From: Bradyrhizobium nanningense | Lineage (GTDB): Bacteria > Pseudomonadota > Alphaproteobacteria > Rhizobiales > Xanthobacteraceae | Assembly: GCF_004114535.1 (NCBI RefSeq) | Contig: NZ_LBJC01000032.1 | Span: forward strand, 1 to 64,000 | Reading direction: 5' to 3' | Length of the DNA: 64,000 nucleotides | Shown: one piece after another, positions 1-10,882 of the stretch | Layout: each line of letters begins with the position of its first letter | Numbering within the stretch: the stretch's first letter is position 1 | Made by a program: the position numbers and the translations under genes | The notes under the pieces: generated by a model | What the model saw: the letters and a program-made list of their open reading frames with translations, nothing else | What the model was told of the DNA's origin: nothing | Databases searched by the model: none

Positions 1-1
1 C

Positions 2-59
2 GCAAAGCCGCTCGCTCGCTACGGCGCTATGTAGGGGCGCGCTTCGCGAGCGGCTTTGC
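2..59. repeat. Inverted repeat with 14-bp perfect arms
   Basis: Positions 2-15 and 46-59 are exact reverse complements (14 bp each) around a 30-nt loop. No T-run follows on either strand, so a simple terminator is not supported. It sits at the window edge and could be part of a larger repeat or the end of a mobile element. Confidence 0.6.
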
Positions 60-529
60 TAATCAGCTACACCACTCCCTGGGACACGACCCGCTTGCGA
101 GCCTTAGGGGTGCCCAGCTGTTGGGCAGCCGCATTGAGCAGAGGCGCTATAGCGATGGCACACCAGCGGCACCTCCCCAGACCTTCAGACACGCATTCGG
201 CATTCCTGCTCCGGTCGTATCTCCCGAAATGATTTTCTGATCAGGAAGCCAAGCAGGAATGTCTGCATTTGGCCGTCAGCTGAACACCGCGAGAGCCGTT
301 GCCATGTCTGCGGCCGGAGGAATGCCGGACGTCGCCTAATGATGGGCAGACCACTGCTTTTGGCCCATAGCGGACCCTGCTGCAATCGTAGAAGTCAACC
401 GCATTTGATCGATCGCGACCATCCTCAGGCGAATGCCGCCGGAGCAACGGGCTCGCTAAATTGCAGCATAGACCGCTGCAAGGTGCTAACCTCACCAGCG
501 AATGGCGTGGCCCATACGAGGGGGGACAC
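60..529. other. No supported gene
   Basis: Short overlapping reading frames occur on both strands here, but none has a ribosome binding site or a recognisable protein family. The only signal is the purine-rich Shine-Dalgarno stretch at about 518-526 that belongs to the gene starting at 530. Confidence 0.5.
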
Positions 530-1543
530 ATGCGACGGCGGGAGTTTATTGGAAATCTCGGCATTTTTGGCGCTGCAGCAGGATCGACATTGTTTGGTCG
601 GGGCTCAAGCGCGCAGACTGTGCGAAAACGTCCCCTCATCGCATGGGCGGGAGCTGCGCCTCCGGGGGTGACGTTGCCCCAATTCATCGTAGACTTGGCC
701 TTCGGCAATTTCGTTAAGGGGCTCTCCGAGTTCGGCTACGAGCAAGGGCGGAACATCGATATCGTTCGGCGAACGGACATCTTCCCGGACCGGGTACCAC
801 CCATTGAGGAAATGGTGGCTCTGCTCAAACCCGATATCATCGCTGTGCCTGCAACGCTGGAAGCCGTCGCTGCCCGAAAGGCAACATCGACAATACCGAT
901 TGTCTGTCCCGCGCTTGCCGATGCGGTCCATCTCGGCTTGATTGCCAGCGAGGCTCGCCCAGGAGGAAATGTAACGGGCATTGAGCCCTACCTCGCGGGT
1001 TTGCCGACCAAGCAAATTGAACTCGCGCGAGAAATCGCTCCGAAGGCACGGCGCATCGGACTGCTGACCAACATGAACGATCCGAAGGGGCCGCCTCAAG
1101 TCGGGGATTTGAGGGCGGCTTGTGGGGCGTTGAGCCTCAGCGTGGTCGAAGCAGATACCAGTGCGGCGAAGGACATCCCGAATGCACTTGCTGCGCTGGC
1201 GAACGAAAAGGTCGATGTCGCCGTTGTCCTTCAGACCAACCTGCTGCTCAACATGAGCGAGCAGATCGGCGCTATCACGCTTGAAAAGCGGCTGCCGACG
1301 GTCTTCGGATATCGCGAGCACGTTATCCACGGCGGCCTCGTGAGCTATGGCGTCGACTTGCGCTGGTGCTTTCGTCGCGCCGGCTATTTTGTGGACAAGA
1401 TACTCAGGGGGACGCACCCCGGCGACCTCCCCATCGAATTTCCAAGCAAGCTGTGGCTGGCAGTCAACCTCAAGACGGCAAAGGTACTCGACGTCGCGAT
1501 ACCAGCAGCACTCCTCGCCCGCGCCGACGAGGTGATTGAATAG
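530..1543 (+). CDS. ABC transporter substrate-binding protein (ABC_sub_bind family)
   Basis: A 337-residue periplasmic binding protein of the ABC_sub_bind (TrpX-like, PF04392) family. The N-terminus has a twin-arginine-like pattern (RRREF) followed by a hydrophobic stretch and an Ala-rich cleavage region near residue 28, so export is likely. Family features seen are the early WAG segment, the RPGGNVTGI segment near residue 150, and the C-terminal stretch on entry to the membrane-side lobe. The start at 530 is chosen because GAGGGGGGACA lies just upstream and the signal peptide begins there; the open frame extends further upstream without support. No permease or ATPase gene is adjacent, so this is an orphan binding protein, common in Bradyrhizobium. 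The ligand is unknown; relatives bind amino acids or small organic acids. Confidence 0.85.
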   Translation: MRRREFIGNLGIFGAAAGSTLFGRGSSAQTVRKRPLIAWAGAAPPGVTLPQFIVDLAFGNFVKGLSEFGYEQGRNIDIVRRTDIFPDRVPPIEEMVALLKPDIIAVPATLEAVAARKATSTIPIVCPALADAVHLGLIASEARPGGNVTGIEPYLAGLPTKQIELAREIAPKARRIGLLTNMNDPKGPPQVGDLRAACGALSLSVVEADTSAAKDIPNALAALANEKVDVAVVLQTNLLLNMSEQIGAITLEKRLPTVFGYREHVIHGGLVSYGVDLRWCFRRAGYFVDKILRGTHPGDLPIEFPSKLWLAVNLKTAKVLDVAIPAALLARADEVIE

Positions 1544-1638
1544 TTCCGCTTGTGGCCCAAGGGCGACCTGCGTCAATGTTTGCTTGACGTCTCCTTTGGA
1601 GAGCAAAGCCGACCTGACATGAACTTCGAGCGCAGGCC

Positions 1639-2406
1639 CTAGGCAAGGCCCGCATCGACGCGAAAGCACTGGCTGGTGATGCGCTGGCTTTCGTCGGAGG
1701 CGAGGAACAGCGCCATGTTGGCGATGTCCTCGGGCGTCACAGCATCGGGAACGGCCTGACGCGAGCGCATCTCGGTGATGACACGTTCGTCCCGATACCA
1801 CAGCCGGCGCTGCCGTTCGGTGACGACCATGCCGGGGGCAATCGCGTTGACGCGGATGCGGTCGGGGCCGACCGAACGCGCCAGCGAGTTGGTGAAACCG
1901 ACGATCGCTGCCTTTGCCCCGGCATAAACCGGCAGCGCCGGCGCACCGCGCATCCAGGCGATCGACGACATGTTGATGATCGAGCCGCCGCCGCGCGCCT
2001 GCATCTGCGGCACCACCGCTTGCGCGGCAAAGAACACGTGCTTGAAATTGACGCCTATCATCCAGTCGAATTCGGCGGGCGTCACCTCCGCGAGCACCTG
2101 GCGCTGGTCATTGGCGGCGTTGTTGACGAGCACAGCGGCGTTACCGAGCGATCGCTGGACCTCCGCCATGGCAGCGCGCAAGGCGTCGATGTCGAGGAGG
2201 TCGCAGGGCACGAACAGCGGCGCGGTACCACATGCGGACGCGACCTCCGCAACCAACGCTCCGCCGGCTGCTTCGTCGATATCGAGGAACGCGACGTGGG
2301 CGCGCTGGGCGGCGAAGGCGCGCACGAAGGCCGCACCAATGCCGCTTGCGCCGCCGGTGATCAGCACCACGTGGTCCGCTAGGCCGGCATAGCTCGTCTT
2401 GGTCAT
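1639..2406 (-). CDS. SDR-family NAD(P)-dependent oxidoreductase
   Basis: A 255-residue classical short-chain dehydrogenase/reductase. The cofactor motif TGGASGIG is at residues 17-24, FLDID at the end of beta-2 suggests a preference for NAD over NADP, and the NNAAN motif (normally NNAG), the catalytic Ser in NMSSIAW and the YAGAK catalytic Tyr-Lys pair follow in order. Its ATG overlaps the stop of the ABC ATPase gene by 4 bp (ATGA), so it is translationally coupled and is the last gene of the sugar-transport operon. By position it probably oxidises the imported sugar or a derivative, as glucose or galactose dehydrogenase-like SDRs do; the substrate is not readable from the sequence. The open frame continues upstream of 2406, but that part overlaps the ATPase and is not coding in this frame. 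Confidence 0.9.
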   Translation of the reverse strand: MTKTSYAGLADHVVLITGGASGIGAAFVRAFAAQRAHVAFLDIDEAAGGALVAEVASACGTAPLFVPCDLLDIDALRAAMAEVQRSLGNAAVLVNNAANDQRQVLAEVTPAEFDWMIGVNFKHVFFAAQAVVPQMQARGGGSIINMSSIAWMRGAPALPVYAGAKAAIVGFTNSLARSVGPDRIRVNAIAPGMVVTERQRRLWYRDERVITEMRSRQAVPDAVTPEDIANMALFLASDESQRITSQCFRVDAGLA

Positions 2407-3512
2407 GCGATCAGTCGCTCCGTCTCGGGGTCGAACAGGCAAACGCGGCGGGTGTCGAGCGCGAAAGAGGCGGACGCGCCGGGCACGGGCCGGATATCGG
2501 GCGAGATGCGCGCCATCGCCGTCTCGCCCCCGAGCCGCAGCGACACCATCGTCTCGGCTCCGGTCGGCTCGACCATGTCCACGGGCGCGTCGACGAGGAC
2601 GGGCGCATCGTTCGAAAACGCGCGGCTGCCCTCGGCAATGCATTCCGGCCTGATCCCGAACACCACGTCGCGTCCGACAAAGGGCGCTGCGCCATCATAG
2701 TCTCTCAGGCGCAGACGGATCTCGTCCGGCCGGCCTGCGCCGATCACGACCACCAGCCCGTCGTTCTCGGCCTCGAGCCGTGCCGGTATCGTGTTCATCG
2801 GGGGCGAGCCCATGAACCGCGCGACGAACAAATTGGCGGGATAGCGGTACACGGTATCGGGCTCGGCGAATTGCTGCACGCGGCCCTGATGCATCACGGC
2901 GATCCGTGTTGCCATCGTCATGGCCTCGATCTGGTCGTGGGTGACATAGACGATGGTGGCGCCGATGCGCTGGTGCAGGCGCTTGATCTCCATCCGCATC
3001 TCCACGCGCAGCTTGGCGTCGAGATTGGAGAGCGGCTCGTCGAACAGGAAGAGCAGGGGATCCCGGACCAGTGCGCGTCCCATCGCGACGCGCTGGCGCT
3101 GGCCGCCGGAGAGCTGCGACGGCTTGCGGCCGAGCAGCGTCTCGATCTGAAGGAGTTTTGCGACATTCGCGACCGCCTTCTCCTGCTCGGCCTTGGGCAC
3201 ATGACGGCATTCCATGCCGAAGGTGATGTTCTGCCGCACCGTCATCGACGGATAGAGCGCGTAAGACTGGAACACCATGGCGATGTCGCGGTCCTTCGGC
3301 GGGACGTCGTTGACGACGCGTCCGCCGATCTCGATCGTCCCCGCGCTCGGGTAGTCGAGCCCAGCGACGATGTTGAGCAGTGTGGACTTGCCGCAGCCGG
3401 AGGGGCCGACCAGCACCGTGAATTCGCCGCTCTCGATGTCGAGTGCGATGTCCTTCAGCACCTCCAGATTGGCGTAGCGTTTGGACAGGGCGCGAATGCT
3501 CAGTGCTGCCAT
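2403..3512 (-). CDS. Sugar ABC transporter ATP-binding protein (UgpC/MalK type)
   Basis: A 369-residue cytoplasmic ATPase of a carbohydrate importer. Walker A GPSGCGKST is at residues 36-44, the signature LSGGQRQR near 134, Walker B and D-loop LFDEPLSNLDAKLR near 155, and the switch His in VTHDQ near 190. The C-terminal third is an OB/TOBE-type regulatory domain, as in MalK and UgpC. It lies 10 bp downstream of the inner permease gene and overlaps the downstream SDR gene by 4 bp. The whole set (binding protein, two permeases, ATPase) is a complete CUT1-type transporter. Confidence 0.95.
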   Translation of the reverse strand: MAALSIRALSKRYANLEVLKDIALDIESGEFTVLVGPSGCGKSTLLNIVAGLDYPSAGTIEIGGRVVNDVPPKDRDIAMVFQSYALYPSMTVRQNITFGMECRHVPKAEQEKAVANVAKLLQIETLLGRKPSQLSGGQRQRVAMGRALVRDPLLFLFDEPLSNLDAKLRVEMRMEIKRLHQRIGATIVYVTHDQIEAMTMATRIAVMHQGRVQQFAEPDTVYRYPANLFVARFMGSPPMNTIPARLEAENDGLVVVIGAGRPDEIRLRLRDYDGAAPFVGRDVVFGIRPECIAEGSRAFSNDAPVLVDAPVDMVEPTGAETMVSLRLGGETAMARISPDIRPVPGASASFALDTRRVCLFDPETERLIA

Positions 3513-3522
3513 GACGACTCCA

Positions 3523-4380
3523 TCATTTCACGGCCCCGGCAGTCAGGCCGCGGACGAAGTACTTGCCGCCGATGAGGTAGATCAGCAGCGTCGGCAGCGC
3601 GGCGATGATCACCGCTGCGCTCTGCACGCCATGCTGCGGGATATCGGCCACTGCGGCGGAGAGCGCGATGAGAGCTGCCGTGACGGGCTGCTGCTGGCCG
3701 GTTGTGAACGTGACGCCATAGAGGAACTCGTTCCAGATGTGCGTGAACTGCCAGATCACCGTGACGATCAGGATCGGCCCGGAGAGCGGCAGGATAATGC
3801 GCCAGAAGATGCGGAAGAACCCGGCGCCGTCGATTCGCGCGGCCCTTATCAATTCATGGGGAATGGCGACATAATAGTTCCGGCAGAACAGCGTGGTGAA
3901 AGAGAGACCCTGGATGGTGTGGATCAGCACGAGGCCAGCCAGCGTATTGATGAGACCGATGTCCCGCAGCACGATGGTCCAAGGCAAGAGGCGCATCTGC
4001 TGAGGCAGGAAAAGGCCAAGGGTCACGATGCCGTAGATCCAATTGTCGCCGCGAAAGCGCCAGAGCGATATGGCGTAACCGGCGATCGCGCCGAGCAAGG
4101 TCGAGAAGATCGTCGCAGGGATAGTGACCAGCGCGGAGTTCAGCATGTACGGCCGGATGCCGGAGCAGGTTTCGGCAACGCAGAATCCGCTCCAGGCCGC
4201 GGGGTAGTTGCTCCAAGCCAGATGTTGCGGCCAGCCGATCATCGACCCCTGCGCGATCTCCTCGTTGGACCGGAGCGAGTTCAGAACGACGACGGCCAGC
4301 GGCGCGAGCCAAGCCGCGGCGATCAGCGTAACGACGAGATAGATCCAGATCCGGCTCGGGGCGAAGCTATGATCACGCAT
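3523..4380 (-). CDS. Carbohydrate ABC transporter permease (MalG/UgpE-like)
   Basis: A 285-residue integral membrane protein with about six hydrophobic segments and the EAA-type cytoplasmic loop (ELIRAARIDGAG) that docks on the ATPase. It is the second transmembrane subunit of the CUT1 importer. The start at 4380 gives an 8-bp overlap with the upstream permease gene, typical of translational coupling; upstream in-frame ATGs at 4404 and 4419 lie inside the other permease and are less likely. The substrate is inferred to be a sugar or polyol only from family and context. Confidence 0.9.
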   Translation of the reverse strand: MRDHSFAPSRIWIYLVVTLIAAAWLAPLAVVVLNSLRSNEEIAQGSMIGWPQHLAWSNYPAAWSGFCVAETCSGIRPYMLNSALVTIPATIFSTLLGAIAGYAISLWRFRGDNWIYGIVTLGLFLPQQMRLLPWTIVLRDIGLINTLAGLVLIHTIQGLSFTTLFCRNYYVAIPHELIRAARIDGAGFFRIFWRIILPLSGPILIVTVIWQFTHIWNEFLYGVTFTTGQQQPVTAALIALSAAVADIPQHGVQSAAVIIAALPTLLIYLIGGKYFVRGLTAGAVK

Positions 4381-5296
4381 GAAGGGCCCGCCGCCGCTGG
4401 ACATACCGCCACGCCGCATAGGGCAGCAGCACCGCGAGAAGAATGAGCAGCATCAGCACTGCCGCCGCGGCTCCGCGGCCGAGCAGGCTGCGCTGGAACA
4501 TCAGGTCATAGACGACGAGGGCGGGCAGCTGCGTCGCAATTCCCGGTCCCCCGTTGGTAAGGGCGCGGACGAGGTCGAACGTCGAGATCGCGAACTGCAG
4601 CTGGATCACGACGACGGTAACGGTGATAGGCCAAAGCGAGGGCAGAACGATGCGGCGGTAGATGCGGACCGGCCCGGCGCCGTCGATCTGCGCGGCCTTG
4701 ACGATGTCGGCGTCGACGGACCTGAGGCCGGCAAGAAAGAGGGCCATGGCAAAGCCCGAGGATTGCCAGATCGCGGCGATGACGATGGTCCAGATCGCCA
4801 TGTCGCGGTCGATCAACCAGTCGAACTTGAAGGAGGTCCAGCCGAGATCGTGGACCAGCTTCTGAATCCCGAGGCCAGGATTGAGCAGCCAGCTCCAGAC
4901 CGTGCCGGTGACGACGAAGGACACCGCGAGGGGATAGAGGAAGATGGAGCGCAGCGCGTTTTCGCCGCGAATGCGCTGATCGAGCAGGATCGCGAGGATG
5001 AGGCCGGTCGCCGCACTCAACACGACGAACGCGCTGCCGAACAGCAGCAGATTGTCGAAGGCGATCTGCCAGTTCCGCGACGCCGCGACCGCCGTGTAGT
5101 TGCGCAAGCCCACCCAGCCCGAGACCGGGACGAGCGTGGACGGCGTGAACGAGATCCAGATCGTCCACAGCGAGAACGAGATGAGGTGCGCCGCGGACAG
5201 CAGCAGCGGCACCCAGATCATCAGGTATTCGGGCAGCCGGCGCACCCATTCAGGAAGCGCCGGCCGGCCCGGCCTTATCGCGGCGGCATTGCTCAA
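4373..5296 (-). CDS. Carbohydrate ABC transporter permease (MalF/UgpA-like)
   Basis: A 307-residue integral membrane subunit of the same importer. A hydrophobic segment starts near residue 25, several more follow, and the EAA-type loop reads VKAAQIDGAG near residue 205. It overlaps the binding-protein gene upstream by 4 bp and the second permease downstream by 8 bp, so the transporter genes are tightly coupled on one transcript. Confidence 0.92.
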   Translation of the reverse strand: MSNAAAIRPGRPALPEWVRRLPEYLMIWVPLLLSAAHLISFSLWTIWISFTPSTLVPVSGWVGLRNYTAVAASRNWQIAFDNLLLFGSAFVVLSAATGLILAILLDQRIRGENALRSIFLYPLAVSFVVTGTVWSWLLNPGLGIQKLVHDLGWTSFKFDWLIDRDMAIWTIVIAAIWQSSGFAMALFLAGLRSVDADIVKAAQIDGAGPVRIYRRIVLPSLWPITVTVVVIQLQFAISTFDLVRALTNGGPGIATQLPALVVYDLMFQRSLLGRGAAAAVLMLLILLAVLLPYAAWRYVQRRRALHA

Positions 5297-6579
5297 CGCG
5301 CGCCCTCGACGGCCTCGGCGAGGCGGATGGCCGCCTGCTCGGGCTTGATCGTCTTGTTCTTCACGTACTCCGTAATCACGTCGATCATCGCAGCGGTCAT
5401 GCCGTTTTCCTGCGCCATGTTGTGCGCAAGACTGAGGACGGCCTGGTTGCTGGCGATCGCGTCCTTCAGGGCTGCTGCGGTCCGCCGTTGCCCGTCCGAC
5501 CAGCCTTCGCCGGACAGATCGACATCGGTGCGCACGGGGATCGATCCCGTGATCTGCGAGTACATAGTCTGGATCGCCGGATCCATGACGAGCTGGGCCA
5601 TCAGCGTCTGGCCGGCCTGCAGGTCCGCCTCCTTGCGCTGCCAGAAGATGAAGGCATCGGCGTTCAACAGAAACACCGGCTTGCCGTTGTTGCTGGGGCC
5701 CGGCGCAATCGTGAAGTCCTCGAGCTTGAAGCCGGCATTGCGCAACACGCCCTGCGCCCAGCCACCCATGATCATCATGCCCATGTCGCCTTCAATGAAG
5801 CGCTTCAAATTGGTCGAGAAGTGTTGGGCGCCGACGTTGGGGTCCATCCAGTCGGCGATCTTGCGCACTTGCGCGAACGCAGCCTTGATCTCCGGACCCT
5901 CCAGAGCCTTCTTCTCGAGATTCATGATGGCGGCGCGGTATGCGAGCGGACTGATGCCGGCCAGGGCGGCCTCGAATTTCTGCCCGTCGTCCGGACGGGT
6001 GCCGCCGTTGGCGATGGGATAGGGAACTCCGCCCGCTTTCATCTTCTCGGCGAGGTCGTTGAAGTCTGCCCAGGTGACCGGGATCTTGTCGGCCTTGGCC
6101 TTGTCCATGGCGCGCTTGGACAGGAACAGCATGTTGGTGCTGTAGATCTGCAGCGGCAGTGCGATCCATTTGCCGCCCGGCTTGTGCAATTTCGCAAGGT
6201 CCGGCGCGACGACCTTCTCGTAACCGGCGGCAGCGACGACGGCGTCGAGATCGACGGTCGGGGCTATCTTCGACCAGGCCGCGATCTCTGGACCCTTGAG
6301 TTGCGAGCAGGCCGGCGGATCGCCGGCCATGATCTGAGCGCGCAGCTTGTTCATCATCTCGGTGGTGAAGCCGGGGACGGGCGAATGCTGCCAGACGCCT
6401 CCCTTCTCCTCGAATTTCTTGCCGAGTGCCGTGATGGCCGCGCCATCGCTGCCCGCCGACCATTGCGAGATGGCGGTCAGGCGCGGCTTGACCGCGCTTT
6501 GCGCGCGGGCAAATGCCGGCAGTGCGAGCGTGGCAACGGATCCAGCGAGCAGACGACGCCTTGTTGTTGTGATCGGCAT
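5293..6579 (-). CDS. Carbohydrate ABC transporter substrate-binding protein
   Basis: A 428-residue extracytoplasmic solute-binding protein of family 1. The N-terminus, with TTTRRRLLAG, a hydrophobic core and an AFARA cleavage region near residues 21-25, is a Tat- or Sec-type export signal. The mature part has the two-lobe sequence pattern of sugar-binding proteins; SNNGKPVFLLNADAF and several Trp residues are consistent with sugar stacking. It is the first transporter gene after the ROK regulator (58-bp gap) and overlaps the first permease by 4 bp. A good Shine-Dalgarno (GGGAGGAA) precedes the ATG. Confidence 0.93.
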   Translation of the reverse strand: MPITTTRRRLLAGSVATLALPAFARAQSAVKPRLTAISQWSAGSDGAAITALGKKFEEKGGVWQHSPVPGFTTEMMNKLRAQIMAGDPPACSQLKGPEIAAWSKIAPTVDLDAVVAAAGYEKVVAPDLAKLHKPGGKWIALPLQIYSTNMLFLSKRAMDKAKADKIPVTWADFNDLAEKMKAGGVPYPIANGGTRPDDGQKFEAALAGISPLAYRAAIMNLEKKALEGPEIKAAFAQVRKIADWMDPNVGAQHFSTNLKRFIEGDMGMMIMGGWAQGVLRNAGFKLEDFTIAPGPSNNGKPVFLLNADAFIFWQRKEADLQAGQTLMAQLVMDPAIQTMYSQITGSIPVRTDVDLSGEGWSDGQRRTAAALKDAIASNQAVLSLAHNMAQENGMTAAMIDVITEYVKNKTIKPEQAAIRLAEAVEGAR

Positions 6580-6637
6580 GGCAGTTCCTCCCGGTGTGAA
6601 GTCTCGGCGCGTGTGGGACGTGCAGGCTCAGCGCATG

Positions 6638-7828
6638 TCAGGCCGCCTCCGTCGATGCCGCGGGCATGCCGCCACGGCTGGCGAGGCAAAAGGCGGCGAA
6701 GGCGAGCGCGGCCTGCGGATCGTTGCCGGTCGACGGCGGCACGAAGGCGAGGGACACTTGCGCCAATTTGCGTCCACCCAGCAGGCAGGCATCGATTCCT
6801 TCGACCACGGCGTTGCGATCGTCGTCGGCGAGAAGCGACGGCCAGCCGCTGATCGCAACGCCACCGCACGGTTTCACGTTCAGCGTGTTGCCGATCGCAA
6901 GGCCAAGCCGGAACAGCCGCCGGCGCAGCTCCTGCCGCACGCGCGATGAGAGCGGGATCGTGTTCCCCCATTCGTTGCCGAGCTGAAGCAACTCGGTTTC
7001 GGAAATGCCGAGAAGCTCGACCAGCGCCGGAATCGACGCATAGGCCTCGACGCAGCCATGATGTCCGCAGCGGCAGCGCGGTCCCTCGGGCGCGAATACC
7101 ATGTGGCCGAGCTCGATCGGCTGCAGGGCATCGGCCTTCGCCGGATCGTCCATCCAGGCGCCGGCAACACCGTGGCTGACGAGCACGAACAGATGCGTGT
7201 CGTTGAATGGATAATTCTCCGTGCGGCAGCGGTGAAAGGTGGCGTGGGCGACGACCGAATTGGTGAATTCGAGCGGCACGCCGGCGAACATCTCGTCGAA
7301 CATCTCGCTCACGCGCCCGACATCGCAGGGAATGATTGGATTGGCCGATATGCTGAGACGGCCAAGGCCGGGAATGGAGACGCCGATCTGGGAGAGGGTG
7401 ATGCGGCGGCGCCGCGTCCAGTCGCGCAACAATGTCATGGCTTCGCGAAACACCCGGCCGACGGTCTCGGCGGTCGGCGTCCTCGGCAGGTTCACGCGCT
7501 CGGTGTAGTGCAGTTCGCCCGACAGGCCGCCGACGCCGACGCTGAGATGCTGAGTGGTCAGCTCGAAGGCTGCAAGCGCCACCGCGCCATCGAGCGACAC
7601 GAGGCCGGTCGGGCCGCCGACGTAAGGGGCAGGGCGCCGCACCTCCTCGATCAGGCCTTCGGCCTTCAGGTCGAACAGGATGCGCGACAGGCTCGCTTCC
7701 GACAGGCGCACGGCCTTGGCCAGAGGCGGACGAAACGAGCCGCCCGCCTGAAGCAGATGGGTCAAAATGGCAGCGCGCGTCTGCCGCCGACTTCTCGGCT
7801 GCTCCGGCATTTCCATCCCTGTCGTCAT
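6638..7828 (-). CDS. ROK-family transcriptional regulator
   Basis: A 396-residue repressor. The N-terminal winged helix-turn-helix covers about residues 15-75 (ILTHLLQAGGSFRPPLAKA and following), and the ROK sugar-kinase-like fold follows with the zinc-binding motif CRCGHHGCVEAYAS near residue 255. Such proteins (NagC, Mlc, XylR type) sense a sugar or sugar phosphate. It is the first gene of the operon that continues with a complete sugar importer and an SDR, so it almost certainly controls sugar uptake and itself. The longest start (7828) lies inside a perfect palindrome; ATGs at 7816 and 7810 are alternatives, and the last has the better ribosome binding site (AGGGATGG). Confidence 0.93.
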   Translation of the reverse strand: MTTGMEMPEQPRSRRQTRAAILTHLLQAGGSFRPPLAKAVRLSEASLSRILFDLKAEGLIEEVRRPAPYVGGPTGLVSLDGAVALAAFELTTQHLSVGVGGLSGELHYTERVNLPRTPTAETVGRVFREAMTLLRDWTRRRRITLSQIGVSIPGLGRLSISANPIIPCDVGRVSEMFDEMFAGVPLEFTNSVVAHATFHRCRTENYPFNDTHLFVLVSHGVAGAWMDDPAKADALQPIELGHMVFAPEGPRCRCGHHGCVEAYASIPALVELLGISETELLQLGNEWGNTIPLSSRVRQELRRRLFRLGLAIGNTLNVKPCGGVAISGWPSLLADDDRNAVVEGIDACLLGGRKLAQVSLAFVPPSTGNDPQAALAFAAFCLASRGGMPAASTEAA

Positions 7829-7848
7829 TCTTACTTAGTGTAAGAATG
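7826..7848. promoter_or_regulatory. Palindromic operator candidate at the ROK regulator start
   Basis: CATTCTTAC at 7826-7834 and GTAAGAATG at 7840-7848 are exact reverse complements separated by 5 bp (TTAGT). The element covers the longest possible ROK start codon and is AT-rich against a GC-rich background. Spacing and symmetry fit a dimeric winged-helix regulator. The inference is autoregulation of the whole sugar operon by the ROK protein. Confidence 0.65.
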
Positions 7849-7943
7849 CGCGCGGCGCGGTTCGACTGTCAAGCGTTCGGGGGCGTGATGCGCCGACTTG
7901 TTGTTGTGCGCGGCAGCACGCTTTGCCCACCTACGGCATCTCT

Positions 7944-7983
7944 GCGCAAAACGAAAACGGCGCCATCTTGCGATGGCGCCGTT
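7944..7983 (-). terminator. Rho-independent terminator of gltA
   Basis: A perfect 12-bp stem (7956-7967 with 7972-7983) and a 4-nt loop are followed on the minus strand by TTTTCGTTTTG. It lies 24 bp beyond the gltA stop codon in the right orientation. Confidence 0.9.
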
Positions 7984-8006
7984 CCGTTGGATTGTTCCGT
8001 CCGATC

Positions 8007-9311
<1,305 letters not shown>

Positions 9312-9457
9312 CAGAGGTCCCCGATGTATGGTGAAACGGGCCAGAGCCGGAGCCCCCTAGGCAGATCATGGGGGCAGGCCGGATGTTCCAGGAGGTTCGG
9401 GGGAGATGGGTATATTATTGCTATGTGCGCTGCAAGATCGCCGCACGCATGGTCGAC

Positions 9458-10882
9458 TTACGTCGTAGACTGATCCTTAAGCCGGGCGAGGCTCTCCTGG
9501 CGTCCCAGGACGTCCAAAACCTCAAATATACCAGGCGACGTCGTCCGTCCGGTTAGCGCCGCCCGCAGGGGCTGGGCGACCGCGCCGAGTTTGAGACTAT
9601 TTTCCTCGGCAAAAGTGCGCAGTGCGGCTTCGGTGGTGGCGCCGCTCCACGTCTCGACTTTCTCCAGCGCGGAATGAAGCTGGCCGATCAGCTTGCGGTT
9701 CTCTGGCGTCAGCAGCGCCTGCGCCTTGGGGTCGAGCTCTAGCGGGCGGTCGGCGAAGATGAAATAGGCGCCGTCGATCAGCTCGATCAACGTCTTGGCG
9801 CGCTCCTTGAGGGCCGGCATGGCCTTCACGAGCTGCGCGCGCGTGGTGTCATTTAACTTGGCCTTAAGCTCGCCCCGTCCCGGCAGGTGGTCAAGCACGT
9901 CCTCGAACATCTTCACGAGCGATTGATCGTCGGCGTGGCGGATGTAGTGGCCGTTGAGGTTTTCAAGCTTGGCGAAATCGAAGCGCGCGGCGGCGCGGCC
10001 GACGCTGGCGAGGTCGAAGGCTGCGATCATCTCCTCGGTCGAGAAGATCTCCTGGTCGCCATGGCTCCAGCCGAGCCGGACGAGGTAATTGCGCAGCGCC
10101 GCCGGGAGGTATCCCATGGCGCGGTAGGCATCGACCCCGAGCGCGCCGTGGCGCTTCGACAGCTTCGAGCCGTCCGGACCATGGATCAGGGGAATGTGGG
10201 ACATGCTCGGCAGCGTCCAGCCCATCGCATCGTAAATCTGCTTCTGGCGGGCGGCGTTGATCAGATGGTCGTCGCCGCGGATCACATGGGTGACGCCCAT
10301 GTCGTGGTCGTCGACCACCACGGCGAGCATGTAAGTCGGATTGCCATCGCCGCGCAGCAGGACGAGGTCGTCGAGGTTCTCGTTCTGCCAGACCACGCGG
10401 CCCTGAACCTGGTCCTCGATCACGGTCTCGCCGGTCTGCGGCGCGCGCAGGCGGATGGTCGGCTTCACATCGTTTGGGGCGGTCGCGGGATCGCGGTCGC
10501 GCCACATGCCGTCATAGAGGCGGGTGCGCCCCTCCGCGCGCGCTTTCTCGCGCATGGCGGCGAGCTCCTCGGCGGTGGCGTAACAGCGATAGGCCTTGCC
10601 GTCGGCGAGCAGCTGCTCGGCGACCTCGCGGTGACGGGCGGCGCGGCTGAACTGGTAGATGACCTCGCCCTCCCAGCCGAGCTCAAGCCATTTGAGGCCG
10701 TCGAGAATGGCGACGATCGCGGCCTCGGTGGAGCGCTCCCGGTCGGTGTCCTCGATCCGCAGCAGCATCTTGCCGCCGTGCTTCTTGGCATAGAGCCAAT
10801 TGAACAGCGCCGTGCGGGCGCCCCCGATATGGAGGAAGCCGGTCGGCGAGGGGGCAAAGCGGGTGACGACGGAATCGGTCAT
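9458..10882 (-). CDS. gltX: Glutamate--tRNA ligase
   Basis: A 474-residue class I aminoacyl-tRNA synthetase. The HIGH-type motif is in [17 protein letters not shown] near residues 13-29 and the KMSKS-type motif is KLSKRHG near residue 240. The C-terminal half is the anticodon-binding alpha-helical cage. It charges tRNA-Glu in the cytoplasm. It is divergent from glnS with about 166 bp between the two starts. Because a true GlnRS is encoded next door, this enzyme need not misacylate tRNA-Gln. Confidence 0.98.
   Translation of the reverse strand: MTDSVVTRFAPSPTGFLHIGGARTALFNWLYAKKHGGKMLLRIEDTDRERSTEAAIVAILDGLKWLELGWEGEVIYQFSRAARHREVAEQLLADGKAYRCYATAEELAAMREKARAEGRTRLYDGMWRDRDPATAPNDVKPTIRLRAPQTGETVIEDQVQGRVVWQNENLDDLVLLRGDGNPTYMLAVVVDDHDMGVTHVIRGDDHLINAARQKQIYDAMGWTLPSMSHIPLIHGPDGSKLSKRHGALGVDAYRAMGYLPAALRNYLVRLGWSHGDQEIFSTEEMIAAFDLASVGRAAARFDFAKLENLNGHYIRHADDQSLVKMFEDVLDHLPGRGELKAKLNDTTRAQLVKAMPALKERAKTLIELIDGAYFIFADRPLELDPKAQALLTPENRKLIGQLHSALEKVETWSGATTEAALRTFAEENSLKLGAVAQPLRAALTGRTTSPGIFEVLDVLGRQESLARLKDQSTT

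Noticed and set aside
1-100. tRNA gene or IS end at the left edge
   Set aside because: A 14-bp inverted repeat is present, but no cloverleaf, anticodon arm or transposase frame could be recognised in the available sequence.
605-1801. Long minus-strand open frame opposite the substrate-binding protein
   Set aside because: It is a GC-driven shadow: Arg/His/Gln-rich with no family similarity, while the plus strand has a clear signal peptide and family motifs.
4379-6852. Long plus-strand open frames across the sugar ABC operon
   Set aside because: They are antisense to strongly conserved transporter genes and have no ribosome binding site or recognisable domain.
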